Assembly: GCA_009924735.1 (NCBI GenBank)
Contig: RFQZ01000008.1
Location: forward strand, 1 to 64,000
DNA: 64,000 bases
Direction: 5' to 3'
DNA from: Flavobacteriia bacterium
GTDB lineage: Bacteria > Bacteroidota > Bacteroidia > Flavobacteriales_D > Crocinitomicaceae
Shown: piece after piece, positions 7,912-15,386 of the stretch
How the letters are laid out: each line of letters begins with the position of its first letter
Position numbering within the stretch: the first letter of the stretch is position 1
The notes under the pieces: model-generated
What the model was told of the DNA's origin: nothing
The model's input: the letters and a program-made list of their open reading frames with translations, nothing else
Databases searched by the model: none
Translations under genes and position numbers: made by a program

Positions 7912-8516
7912 TATTTTAGATTCAAATTAATAAATTCATGTACCGACGCCTTTAATTTTTCCGTAGAATATTCAGAGTCAGCTACCTGGTTGTGAGACAA
8001 AATCACCTTAATCATTGGCATCGCTAAAAAAGGATATGCACACAGCGACATCAGGTTAACGAAGAAGAAAACAGGATCAACTTCCTTCAAAACACCATCC
8101 TTCCTACCCGATTTTACCAAACAAATAAGCGAAAGATTGTCTTTTTTGTAGGTCATTACCTTTTCATGGAATAGCACTTGGTTGCTGCTTATTTCTTTGA
8201 TGAGAAATATGGACATTTGTGGATATTCTTCAAGAAAATCAATGAATCGATCGGCAAAAATATGGACACGTTCATGAATGCTTAGGGACTGGTCGGAAAT
8301 CACCTTCATGTTTTCGAAGTACCTTTCCAACGCATTTCCAAACACCTTATCAAACAACCTTTCTTTGTTCCTGAAATAGTAATGTAATAATGCTTTATTG
8401 ATTCCCGCCCTGTCTGCAATCTCTTGCATTCTGGCACCATAAAGTCCATATTCGAGGAAAACACTCTTTGCCGCGTCTTGAATAACTTGTTCGGTACGAA
8501 CATCTTTTAACCTCAT
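7911..8516 (-). CDS. TetR/AcrR-family transcriptional repressor
   Basis: 201 residues. The N-terminal helix-turn-helix is canonical: QVIQDAAKSVFLEYGLYGAR, then MQEIADRAGINKALLHYYFR and NKERLFDKVF. The C-terminal ligand domain is divergent, as in all members. It is the first gene of the efflux operon (TetR, TolC, adaptor, MFS pump), the expected arrangement for a local, drug-responsive repressor. A perfect inverted repeat lies 4-19 bases upstream of its ATG and probably serves as its own operator. The inducer is unknown. Confidence 0.92.
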   Translation of the reverse strand: MRLKDVRTEQVIQDAAKSVFLEYGLYGARMQEIADRAGINKALLHYYFRNKERLFDKVFGNALERYFENMKVISDQSLSIHERVHIFADRFIDFLEEYPQMSIFLIKEISSNQVLFHEKVMTYKKDNLSLICLVKSGRKDGVLKEVDPVFFFVNLMSLCAYPFLAMPMIKVILSHNQVADSEYSTEKLKASVHEFINLNLK

Positions 8517-8519
8517 AGT

Positions 8520-8543
8520 TTAACCAAATGGTTAACAAAGGTA
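8520..8543 (-). promoter_or_regulatory. Efflux operon promoter and TetR operator
   Basis: Perfect 7-bp inverted repeat TTAACCA-AA-TGGTTAA (8520-8535), a size and form typical for TetR-family operators, immediately upstream of the TetR start (8516). Next to it on the minus strand is TACCTTTG (complement of 8536-8543), an exact TAnnTTTG -7 element; the likely upstream TTTG (8559-8562) is 15 bases away, shorter than usual. The repeat would lie over the transcription start, so binding should block initiation. Confidence 0.65.
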
Positions 8544-8562
8544 AAATAAATTTCAAATCAAA

Positions 8563-9288
8563 CTAATGCTTAACAATTACTTCACTTTGGTCAACGCGAA
8601 ATCGTGGCCCCCAAATACCCGCTTCCGTTCCCTGTCCCACGGCAATGATCATGTTAATTTCAGCACCCAAAGGCAATCCTAATTTTCTACGAACCCTGAA
8701 TTTATCGAAACCTTCCATTGGGCAGCTGTGAAATCCTTCGGCTGCAATGGAAAGCATGAAAGTTTGCGCAGCCAAGGCACAGGATTTATGAACCATAATC
8801 CGTTGGTCTGTTTTACCACAAAATCGCATGGAAGGCTTAAAAAATCCGCCAAAAAAACCAACAGAAAATCGAATGGTGGTAAGCAAGCCGAAAGGATCAC
8901 GACCGTAAAGTAAAGGCATCAATTTTCCGTAGTAATCCAGACCTTGTTTCTCCATTTTATTAGGCCCTCTCCCTTCAATTGCTTTGAGGATTTGTGCCTT
9001 ATTCCAACGTGCACGTTTCCTAAAAAGGTCTCTCCGTGTTACAAAAACCACCAATTCTTTAGCCGTTTTGGCCGCATTTTGACCTAAACACAAGGGAACA
9101 AATTCAGATTTCAATTTTTCATCATGGATCCAATGAAATTCCCACAATTGCATATTGCTGCTATTTGGAGAAAGGATGGTACGTTCCAAGCTTCTTGTCA
9201 TCACTTCTTCTGGAACCTCAATTTCTGGGTTAAACTTTCGATTAGACCTCCTAAATTCAATGATTTCCTGAAATTCTTTGCTGTGCAT
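8563..9288 (-). CDS. Nitroreductase family protein
   Basis: 241 residues. Nitroreductase-fold signatures: IIEFRRSNRKFNPE (the R-R-S-x-R-x-F FMN-binding start), LSPNSSNMQLWEFHWI (substrate/FMN loop), and GFHSCPMEGFDKFRVRRKLG (the C-P-M-x-G-F-D segment before the C-terminal helix). FMN-dependent NAD(P)H oxidoreductase acting on nitro or quinone compounds; the substrate is unknown. It is co-oriented with the TetR efflux operon 46 bases upstream of tetR, but the operator and promoter in that gap suggest separate control. Confidence 0.88.
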   Translation of the reverse strand: MHSKEFQEIIEFRRSNRKFNPEIEVPEEVMTRSLERTILSPNSSNMQLWEFHWIHDEKLKSEFVPLCLGQNAAKTAKELVVFVTRRDLFRKRARWNKAQILKAIEGRGPNKMEKQGLDYYGKLMPLLYGRDPFGLLTTIRFSVGFFGGFFKPSMRFCGKTDQRIMVHKSCALAAQTFMLSIAAEGFHSCPMEGFDKFRVRRKLGLPLGAEINMIIAVGQGTEAGIWGPRFRVDQSEVIVKH

Positions 9289-9322
9289 TTTTTTGATTCA
9301 AAATTACACAATTACGAGCCCC

Positions 9323-9355
9323 TTGAATCTTGTCCTATAAAATAAACTAACTTTG
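9323..9355 (+). promoter_or_regulatory. Promoter for the comB-like gene
   Basis: TTG (9323-9325), 22-base spacer, TAACTTTG (9348-9355), an exact match to TAnnTTTG. Only 4 bases separate it from the ATG at 9360, so the mRNA should be leaderless or nearly so. Confidence 0.55.
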
Positions 9356-9359
9356 CCAT

Positions 9360-10082
9360 ATGGATGATACAAGAAAAAGGGTTGAAGTCTGCTTCACACC
9401 GGGAGAGTATACCTATTTCAAAGGAGAATTTGAAATTGTCGTAGTCATTGATGTCCTCAGAGCAACCTCTGCGATTTGCACGGCTTTCGAATACGGAATT
9501 TCTTCGATTATACCGGTACCCACTGTAGAAGAAGCAATTGAATACAAGAAGAAGGGTTATTTAGCTGGGGCAGAACGCAAGGGCAAAATCGTGGAAGGAT
9601 TTGACTTTGGGAACTCACCTTTCAGTTACATGAAAGAGGAATTCAGGGGTAAAGACATCGTACTCACCACCACAAATGGGACAAAATCCCTTGATGTTGC
9701 GAAGGATGCCGACACCGTTGTCGTAGGTTCCTTTTTAAATTTGAATGCCCTTTCCCTTTGGCTTGAAAAGCAAGATAAAAACATACTGTGTCTATGTTCG
9801 GGATGGCAAGACAAATTTAACCTCGAAGACACCATTTGCGCAGGAGCCATTTCAGATTACCTGGTCTCTACAGGGAATTTTGTTTCCACCGAAGATTCCT
9901 CGATTGCCGCAAAATATTTATACCTATCAGCAAAAGACAATTATTTAGGTTATTTAAAATCCAGTTCACATAGGCGTCGATTGAAAAACCTAAATTTGAA
10001 TGAAGATATTAAGTATTGTTTAACCCCGAATCAGACGGACGTAATCCCCCAATTAAAAAATGGCAAATTGGTTAAGATATAG
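9360..10082 (+). CDS. comB: 2-phosphosulfolactate phosphatase family (ComB-like)
   Basis: 240 residues, the family's normal length. Signatures: KRVEVCFTPGEYTYFKGEFE, VVVIDVLRATSAICTAFEYG (the D-V-x-R-A-T-[ST] Mg-binding stretch), a GNSPF loop, DIVLTTTNGTKSLDVA and CAGAISDYLV. ComB removes phosphate from 2-phosphosulfolactate in coenzyme M synthesis in archaea; in Bacteroidota, which lack coenzyme M, the natural substrate is not settled (sulfolactate or another sulfonate is possible). Its end overlaps the next gene by 23 bases. No other Met lies near the N-terminus, so the ATG right behind the promoter is the start. Confidence 0.85.
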   Translation: MDDTRKRVEVCFTPGEYTYFKGEFEIVVVIDVLRATSAICTAFEYGISSIIPVPTVEEAIEYKKKGYLAGAERKGKIVEGFDFGNSPFSYMKEEFRGKDIVLTTTNGTKSLDVAKDADTVVVGSFLNLNALSLWLEKQDKNILCLCSGWQDKFNLEDTICAGAISDYLVSTGNFVSTEDSSIAAKYLYLSAKDNYLGYLKSSSHRRRLKNLNLNEDIKYCLTPNQTDVIPQLKNGKLVKI

Positions 10083-11070
10083 CTTGGTCGTTCTAGGAAT
10101 TTCCAGCATTCCATTTTTGTTTTCCTACAAACCTTGGGAGACCTCAAGGCCACAATGGGGATTTTTTGGACACAAGCGAATCAACCGTATGGCTGTATTT
10201 ACGCTCCCGCCTGAAATCTTTGGCTTTTACAAAGAAAACATAGAGTTTTTAACAGACCACGCCGTAGACCCTGACAAAAGAAGGTATGCCGTCACAGGTG
10301 AAGCCGAATGTCACTACATTGATTTAGATCACTACTACAAACCAGGTGAAGATCCCTTTGAAATTGTACCGAAATATTGGAAGGATGCGGTGCAAAAATA
10401 TTCTGAAGATTCCTTGCGAAGTTATGGCATTGTCCCTTGGCACATCTTGCAAATGAAATATAAACTTCAGAAGGCATTTGAAAACAAGAACATCGATTTG
10501 ATATTAAAGTATTCTTCCGAAATTGGGCATTACATCGGGGATTCCCATGTCCCCTTGCATACGACAGAAAACTACAATGGTCAAAAGACGGGACAAAAAG
10601 GGATTCATGGGCTATGGGAAAGTCGATTGGTAGAAATCAATGCGGAAGATTACGATTATTTCGTTGGCAAAGCATCCTATAAAAAGAATGTACAAGATTT
10701 TGCTTGGAATGCAGTGCGTGGGTCCCACGCGGCACTGGATTCTGTGCTATCCATGGAAAAAGAATTGACAAAAACCTTTCCTCCCGATCGAAAATACAGT
10801 TATGAGCAAAGAGGAAACACCACCATTTCAACCTACTCAAGGGAATTCTGTTCGTCGTATCACCAAATGTTAAACGGCATGGTCGAGCGAAGACTTAAGA
10901 CATCCATCATTGCCGTTGGAAGCATTTGGTACACTGCTTGGGTCGACGCAGGACAACCTGACCTCACCACCTTACAAAACCAAAAACCTTCCGCTGAACT
11001 GCTTAAGGAAATGAAAGATTTGGACGCTCACTTTCACAACGACAAGAATTTCGGAAGAATTTGTGATTAA
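10060..11070 (+). CDS. Zinc-dependent phospholipase C / S1-P1 nuclease-like protein
   Basis: 336 residues with a short hydrophobic N-terminus (membrane anchor or signal peptide, about 5-22). The His/Asp zinc ligands of the phospholipase C / P1 nuclease fold are visible in order: W-G-F-F-G-H near 35-40, FLTDHAVDPDKRRY, EAECHYIDLDHYY, and EIGHYIGDSHVPLHTTENYN (the H-x-x-x-D-x-x-x-P-L-H trinuclear-zinc signature). A secreted or periplasmic phosphodiesterase is expected; lipid versus nucleic acid substrate cannot be decided. The first 23 bases overlap comB in another frame, indicating co-transcription. Confidence 0.82.
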   Translation: MANWLRYSLVVLGISSIPFLFSYKPWETSRPQWGFFGHKRINRMAVFTLPPEIFGFYKENIEFLTDHAVDPDKRRYAVTGEAECHYIDLDHYYKPGEDPFEIVPKYWKDAVQKYSEDSLRSYGIVPWHILQMKYKLQKAFENKNIDLILKYSSEIGHYIGDSHVPLHTTENYNGQKTGQKGIHGLWESRLVEINAEDYDYFVGKASYKKNVQDFAWNAVRGSHAALDSVLSMEKELTKTFPPDRKYSYEQRGNTTISTYSREFCSSYHQMLNGMVERRLKTSIIAVGSIWYTAWVDAGQPDLTTLQNQKPSAELLKEMKDLDAHFHNDKNFGRICD

Positions 11071-11082
11071 ACTTCCAAAGGT

Positions 11083-11952
11083 TTAAGCATTTTCATACTT
11101 CTTATCCAGCAAGTAATTCAAGTGATAATCCACCAAACCATCGACGGGTTTTTGAATGATGCTCGCCACATGAATGGACAAGTGTTTGGCTGCTTTCATA
11201 AGTGAATCTTCAAAAATAGCCGCAAGACTTCCAACAAAATGAACGTCTACCGATGTAAAGTCTGGATAGCATCCTACGTGTACACGCATGAATTCATAAA
11301 ACCCTTCTTCTATCATTTGCTGAAAAAACGGATGCGCTTTGTGTTTTGCAACGAATGGCATGAACGAAGCAATAAAGACGTTCGCATTGGATTCTTTGTA
11401 TACCTTATCTAAAATCTGTTCTTTATTCAACCCAAACGTTTGCTCAAAATCCGCACTCAGCTCAACCGTTAAATGCCCGTACAAATAAGCCGCAAGTAGT
11501 TTTTTTCCAAAGTAACTTCCACTTCCCTCATCTCCAAGAACATAACCCAAGGCTGGAATCACATCCGAAACGGTCTTGCCATCAAAATAACATGAATTCG
11601 ACCCTGTTCCAATGATGCATGAAATGCAATTTTTCCCTTGATACGTTGCATAAGCACAAGCGACCAAATCATGATCCACATGAATCTTTGCATTTTTAAA
11701 AACCGTCGACAATCCAACCAAGATCACATCGTTTTTTGCAGGACTGGAGCAACCCGCTCCGTAGAAATAGATTTCGTTCACTTCATCAGCCAGCCCATGA
11801 ATGGCGTCGTTTTTACGGATTTCATCCGAAATAAAAACAGATGAATGAAAGAAAGGATTGAAGCCCATGGTGGTGAAATACCTGCGTTTCTCATGCGCAT
11901 TCACAAGTACCCAATCGCTTTTTGTAGAACCACTTTCGACAATAAAGATCAT
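11083..11952 (-). CDS. BadF/BadG-type ATPase, probable N-acetylglucosamine kinase
   Basis: 289 residues of the ASKHA fold. Phosphate-1 loop IVESGSTKSDWVLV at the N-terminus, phosphate-2 region SCIIGTGSNSCYF, adenosine-side loop LGDEGSGSYFGKKLLA, and a C-terminal VHFVGSLAAIFED. This matches the short, monomer-type GlcNAc kinases of Bacteroidota rather than the radical-enzyme activators (no Fe-S cysteine pair). It would phosphorylate amino sugars from peptidoglycan or chitin turnover. It converges on the phospholipase-like gene with a 12-base gap. Confidence 0.85.
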   Translation of the reverse strand: MIFIVESGSTKSDWVLVNAHEKRRYFTTMGFNPFFHSSVFISDEIRKNDAIHGLADEVNEIYFYGAGCSSPAKNDVILVGLSTVFKNAKIHVDHDLVACAYATYQGKNCISCIIGTGSNSCYFDGKTVSDVIPALGYVLGDEGSGSYFGKKLLAAYLYGHLTVELSADFEQTFGLNKEQILDKVYKESNANVFIASFMPFVAKHKAHPFFQQMIEEGFYEFMRVHVGCYPDFTSVDVHFVGSLAAIFEDSLMKAAKHLSIHVASIIQKPVDGLVDYHLNYLLDKKYENA

Positions 11953-11997
11953 AGCTTAGGTTTATTTTACATTGCGTAAAACGCACGTTGTTAAAAT

Positions 11998-12029
11998 CAA
12001 AGATATACAGTCTCACCATTCATCGAGAC
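11998..12029 (-). promoter_or_regulatory. Promoter and inverted repeat for the sugar kinase
   Basis: TATCTTTG on the minus strand (complement of 11998-12005) is an exact TAnnTTTG element 45 bases before the kinase ATG. Immediately upstream is the inverted repeat GTCTC (12010-12014) / GAGAC (12025-12029) with a 10-base spacer, in the -35 spacer region where an activator or repressor could bind. No TTG at standard spacing is seen. Confidence 0.4.
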
Positions 12030-12180
12030 TAACACAAGTAAAAAGGTGCGAAAATTTCAAGTCATTTGCACAAAAACACTACTTTTTCGAAAAATAAATG
12101 ACCAGCGTCAAAAAATGAATCCTCGCTGAAAGCCCAGTTATATTCGATGAAAAGGACGAATCATACATTTAAATTGGCAT

Positions 12181-12214
12181 TTGCACAAAGTAAGTTGCCA
12201 AAGCTGTAACTTTC
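12181..12214 (+). promoter_or_regulatory. Candidate promoter for the ECF sigma gene
   Basis: TTG (12181-12183), 23-base spacer, TAACTTTC (12207-12214), one base off TAnnTTTG. It ends 12 bases before the TTG start at 12227. The rest of the 274-base gap between the kinase and sigma genes shows no gene. Confidence 0.35.
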
Positions 12215-12226
12215 CAAGGTAATGAA

Positions 12227-12739
12227 TTGTTTTTAACTGAAACCGTTTTGAGAAAATCTGAATTTACAATGGTCGTTCAACAGCACAATGCAAGCATACT
12301 CCGGTATGCGTTGAATTTTCTTGGCTCCAAGGAAGATGCCAAGGACATTGTACAAGATGTTTTCGAGAAGCTGTGGTTGAATATTGACCGTGTTGAGGAA
12401 GAAAAAGTTAAAAATTGGTTGTATACATGTACGCACAACGCAATGTTGAATTTCATAAAGAAACATTCCCGTATGAACTACATGCATTCAATTGAATTGA
12501 AACAAGACACTGTAACGAATGAATTTCATCGTTACGAATCTAAAGAGGTGATTGAAAGAACGGTGAGCATTCTCCCCCCGGTTCAGAAAAGTATTTTACT
12601 TATGCGAGATTTAGAAGGGTATTCCTACGAAGAAATAGGAACCATGCTTTCTTTAAGTCCATCACAAGTAAAGGTTTATCTTTTCCGCGCCAGGCTTAAA
12701 ATAAAGAATCAGTTAAAAACCATTCAAGCATTCGTGTGA
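12227..12739 (+). CDS. ECF-type RNA polymerase sigma factor
   Basis: 170 residues. Region 2: RYALNFLGSKEDAKDIVQDVFEKLW, where D-A-x-D-I-V-Q-D-V-F is the core-binding signature. Region 4: LPPVQKSILLMRDLEGYSYEEI and GTMLSLSPSQVKVYLFRARL (helix-turn-helix). No ATG gives the whole of region 2: the TTG at 12227, or an in-frame TTG at 12248, keeps the S-E-F residues usually found before helix 2.1, while the first ATG (12269) truncates it. Its stop overlaps the next gene, which has an anti-sigma-like N-terminus, so the two should be partners. The regulon is unknown; see the PorP fusion next door. Confidence 0.88.
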   Translation: MFLTETVLRKSEFTMVVQQHNASILRYALNFLGSKEDAKDIVQDVFEKLWLNIDRVEEEKVKNWLYTCTHNAMLNFIKKHSRMNYMHSIELKQDTVTNEFHRYESKEVIERTVSILPPVQKSILLMRDLEGYSYEEIGTMLSLSPSQVKVYLFRARLKIKNQLKTIQAFV

Positions 12740-14418
12740 ATTACCCAAATCAAGAAAATATAGATCGTTGGCTGTTTGACTGGACTGAAGGAAACTTAAG
12801 TTCGGATCAGGTTTTTATGCTGGAGGAATTTCTCTTGGTACACCCTGAACATCAAATCGATGCCGATTTATGGCAGCAAGCCAATCTTAGTTTTCCTGAA
12901 TTTACTGAACAAGTTGAAATTAAAATTCCCGAGGAAAAATCAAAAAAACGCCGCGCTATACTTTGGATGCTCCCAATGCTCCTACTTCCGTTGCTTTTCT
13001 TAATTCCTTACTTCACAACAAATCCAGCACAGCAAAAGTCCGCAAGCACTCCGAAGTCTATGCAACGAATTGCCAACACAAGTTCATCTCGCATTGTACT
13101 AAATAAACCCAACCGTAACTTAAGCCGTTCAAAAGCGTACGCCAATGTAACGCAACCAAAACCAATGATTTCAAGGGCTTACGCTAACACTGTTAATAAA
13201 ATTCAAAACAATTTTAACAATTCGCAGACGAATGCCGCGTTAACCATCGACAAAAATTCAACCATCGAAGCGAACATTCAAAACCAACCCTCCATTTTGG
13301 AAGCGCCAAGGCAAATGGAAAAAATAACCTTAAGCGCGCCAAACAAAATCAAAGAACTGCATTCAGACATTGCCGACCAAGGCATCGCATCAGAAAGTAC
13401 TTCAACGGGCGAAGACATCGCCATCGAAAAAAGCAAAAACCAATTCAATCTTCCAACCTTAAAAATTTCAAAAAACAGTCGGGTTGCAAAATACTTGATG
13501 AAAGATGTTGTTGCCTCCTCTCAAAAAGACCGGATTTATTTGGTACCTGAAAAATCACACCTTGACTTAAACATGGGTTTGGCTGGAGACATGTCTCAAA
13601 ACAGATTTCAATCCACGAGCATCGTACGATGGTTCAACCAAACCCCCAACCAGAAACTCACACAACAACTTAGTTTTGACACCTACCTTCGCAATGTCAA
13701 AAGTGGTCTTGGCGTAACCGCTAACTACAGTCACTTTGGTACCGGCGCGATTCAAGATTGGAATGTCAATGTACTCTACTCTCCAAAAATAGCCATCGGT
13801 CAATATATATCGCTTTCCCCTTCCATCGGCTACCAACTTGGACGCAAATCTGTGAACATCAATAAAATAAACAACCTTCAAAATTTCGCTTTCAATTCAA
13901 ACCAAGTCCAACAATTCAATTACAACATGAGTTTGCCTGTGGGACAGAAGCTTTGGTACCGAGACCTTAGTGCAGGTATGCTTGTGAATGCAGGACCCAT
14001 TTATGTGGGTGGACAGGTAACGAATGTATTAAGACACCAAGACAACATCAATACAAATGATTTTGACACTGTCAACCGAGCGAATCGAACGTATGGCATT
14101 CTTTGTGGAACTGATTTCAAAGCCAAAAAAGGATTGATTGTTTTTTCTCCAACGGTTTATCATGAGCGCAACGCATCGTATGCAATTACGCAATACAGTG
14201 CAACTTTGCAGCTAAACCATTTGGTAATTGGAGGTAATTACGGTTCCAATAAAAATATTTCTTGCATGGTTGGATTTACGTCCGAGCGGTTTGCATTGTT
14301 GATGCAGTCTACAAAAATGCGAAATGTATTGTCTCAGCCAAACAGTTATGCACACCAGTTAACCTTAAGAATTAATTCTAATATTAGTCGAAAAACAAGA
14401 CGTTATTTATATTTGTAA
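12736..14418 (+). CDS. Anti-sigma-like / membrane helix / PorP-SprF-like barrel fusion
   Basis: 560 residues. Residues 9-50 (DRWLFDWTEGNLSSDQVFML then EEFLLVHPE) match the short cytoplasmic helix pattern of Bacteroidota anti-sigma factors (a W/Y-x-E-G-x-L-S-x-x-E motif). After a K/R cluster comes one membrane helix (about 74-94), then a 170-residue Asn/Ser/Lys-rich linker. Residues about 270-560 resemble PorP/SprF proteins: LSFDTYLRNVKSGLGVTANY, SHFGTGAIQDWNVNVLYSPK and YISLSPSIGYQLGRKSVNIN. The 4-base overlap with the sigma gene and the PorP gene 3 bases downstream imply one operon. Inferred: a trans-envelope sensor reporting T9SS barrel status to the sigma factor. There is no signal peptide, consistent with an inner-membrane anchor spanning to the outer membrane. 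Confidence 0.65.
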   Translation: MNYPNQENIDRWLFDWTEGNLSSDQVFMLEEFLLVHPEHQIDADLWQQANLSFPEFTEQVEIKIPEEKSKKRRAILWMLPMLLLPLLFLIPYFTTNPAQQKSASTPKSMQRIANTSSSRIVLNKPNRNLSRSKAYANVTQPKPMISRAYANTVNKIQNNFNNSQTNAALTIDKNSTIEANIQNQPSILEAPRQMEKITLSAPNKIKELHSDIADQGIASESTSTGEDIAIEKSKNQFNLPTLKISKNSRVAKYLMKDVVASSQKDRIYLVPEKSHLDLNMGLAGDMSQNRFQSTSIVRWFNQTPNQKLTQQLSFDTYLRNVKSGLGVTANYSHFGTGAIQDWNVNVLYSPKIAIGQYISLSPSIGYQLGRKSVNINKINNLQNFAFNSNQVQQFNYNMSLPVGQKLWYRDLSAGMLVNAGPIYVGGQVTNVLRHQDNINTNDFDTVNRANRTYGILCGTDFKAKKGLIVFSPTVYHERNASYAITQYSATLQLNHLVIGGNYGSNKNISCMVGFTSERFALLMQSTKMRNVLSQPNSYAHQLTLRINSNISRKTRRYLYL

Positions 14419-14420
14419 CC

Positions 14421-15386
14421 ATGAAAATTAAAAATTCAATCTTTTTAGCGGTATTTATCGCCTTAGGAATCCAAGTAAGTGCACAAGACCCTACGTTCAC
14501 GCAGTTCTATGCAAATCCGATTTATTTGAATCCTGCCTTGGCTGGTTCAACCGGTTGCCCGAGGGTTTCGATGAACTATAGAAATGAATGGCCATCGTTG
14601 ACAGGGAATTATGTTACCTACAGTTTGGCTTATGACAGCTATGTTAAAAGCATTTCTGGGGGATTAGGTTTCATTGCAACGCATGACCAACAAGGAAGGG
14701 GTACGATTTCAACTACCATGGTTGGCGCAATCTATTCATACAACTTGAAAGTTACTCGGAAATTCTCGATGATGTTTGGAGCACGCGCTGCTTACTACCA
14801 GAAATTCTTAGATTGGAATAAATTGACTTTTGGCGACATGATTGACCCACGAAGAGGTTTTATTTACCAAACTGGAGATGTTCCCCGCGGAAATGGTAGA
14901 AGGGGATTTTTTGATGCATCTGCTGGGTTTGTAGGATACACCGATAAGTTTTATTTTGGTTTTGCTGCGCATCACTTGAACCGTCCAGATGAATCCATGA
15001 TTCTTGGAACCAGTAAATTACCCATTCGATATACTGCACACGCAGGGGCGAACATTAAGCTTGGACGTGGAAGGTTTTCAAATTCTACTTCCATCATGCC
15101 AAATGTGATTTACCAAAACCAAAATGGTTTTCAAGAATTAAGTGTAGGTACGTACATCAAGTATGAAAACTTTACTGCGGGTGCATGGTTCAGAAACAGA
15201 GATGCTTTTATCCTTTGCTTAGGTATTACCACCCCAAAATTCAAAGTTGGCTACTCTTACGACATCACTGTTTCTAAGCTTGGAAATGGCGTTTCTGGAG
15301 GGTCACATGAAGTTTCATTAGGTTTCAATTTTGCTTGTAAGCGTAAACCTAAAAACTTCCGTAAAATTTCTTGTCCGTCCTTCTAA
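14421..15386 (+). CDS. PorP/SprF family T9SS outer-membrane protein
   Basis: 321 residues, signal peptide ending VSAQD near 22. The family's opening is exact: PTFTQFYANPIYLNPALAGS, then YRNEWPSLTGNYVTYSLAYD and SGGLGFIATHDQQGRGTIST, followed by alternating strands to a C-terminal EVSLGFNFACKRKP. PorP/SprF proteins are 14-strand barrels that anchor or help export specific T9SS cargos; SprF is needed for SprB in Flavobacterium. No cargo gene is adjacent; instead it follows the sigma/anti-sigma-PorP pair, which suggests a role in envelope signalling. Its stop overlaps the convergent amidohydrolase stop (15383-15386). Confidence 0.9.
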   Translation: MKIKNSIFLAVFIALGIQVSAQDPTFTQFYANPIYLNPALAGSTGCPRVSMNYRNEWPSLTGNYVTYSLAYDSYVKSISGGLGFIATHDQQGRGTISTTMVGAIYSYNLKVTRKFSMMFGARAAYYQKFLDWNKLTFGDMIDPRRGFIYQTGDVPRGNGRRGFFDASAGFVGYTDKFYFGFAAHHLNRPDESMILGTSKLPIRYTAHAGANIKLGRGRFSNSTSIMPNVIYQNQNGFQELSVGTYIKYENFTAGAWFRNRDAFILCLGITTPKFKVGYSYDITVSKLGNGVSGGSHEVSLGFNFACKRKPKNFRKISCPSF

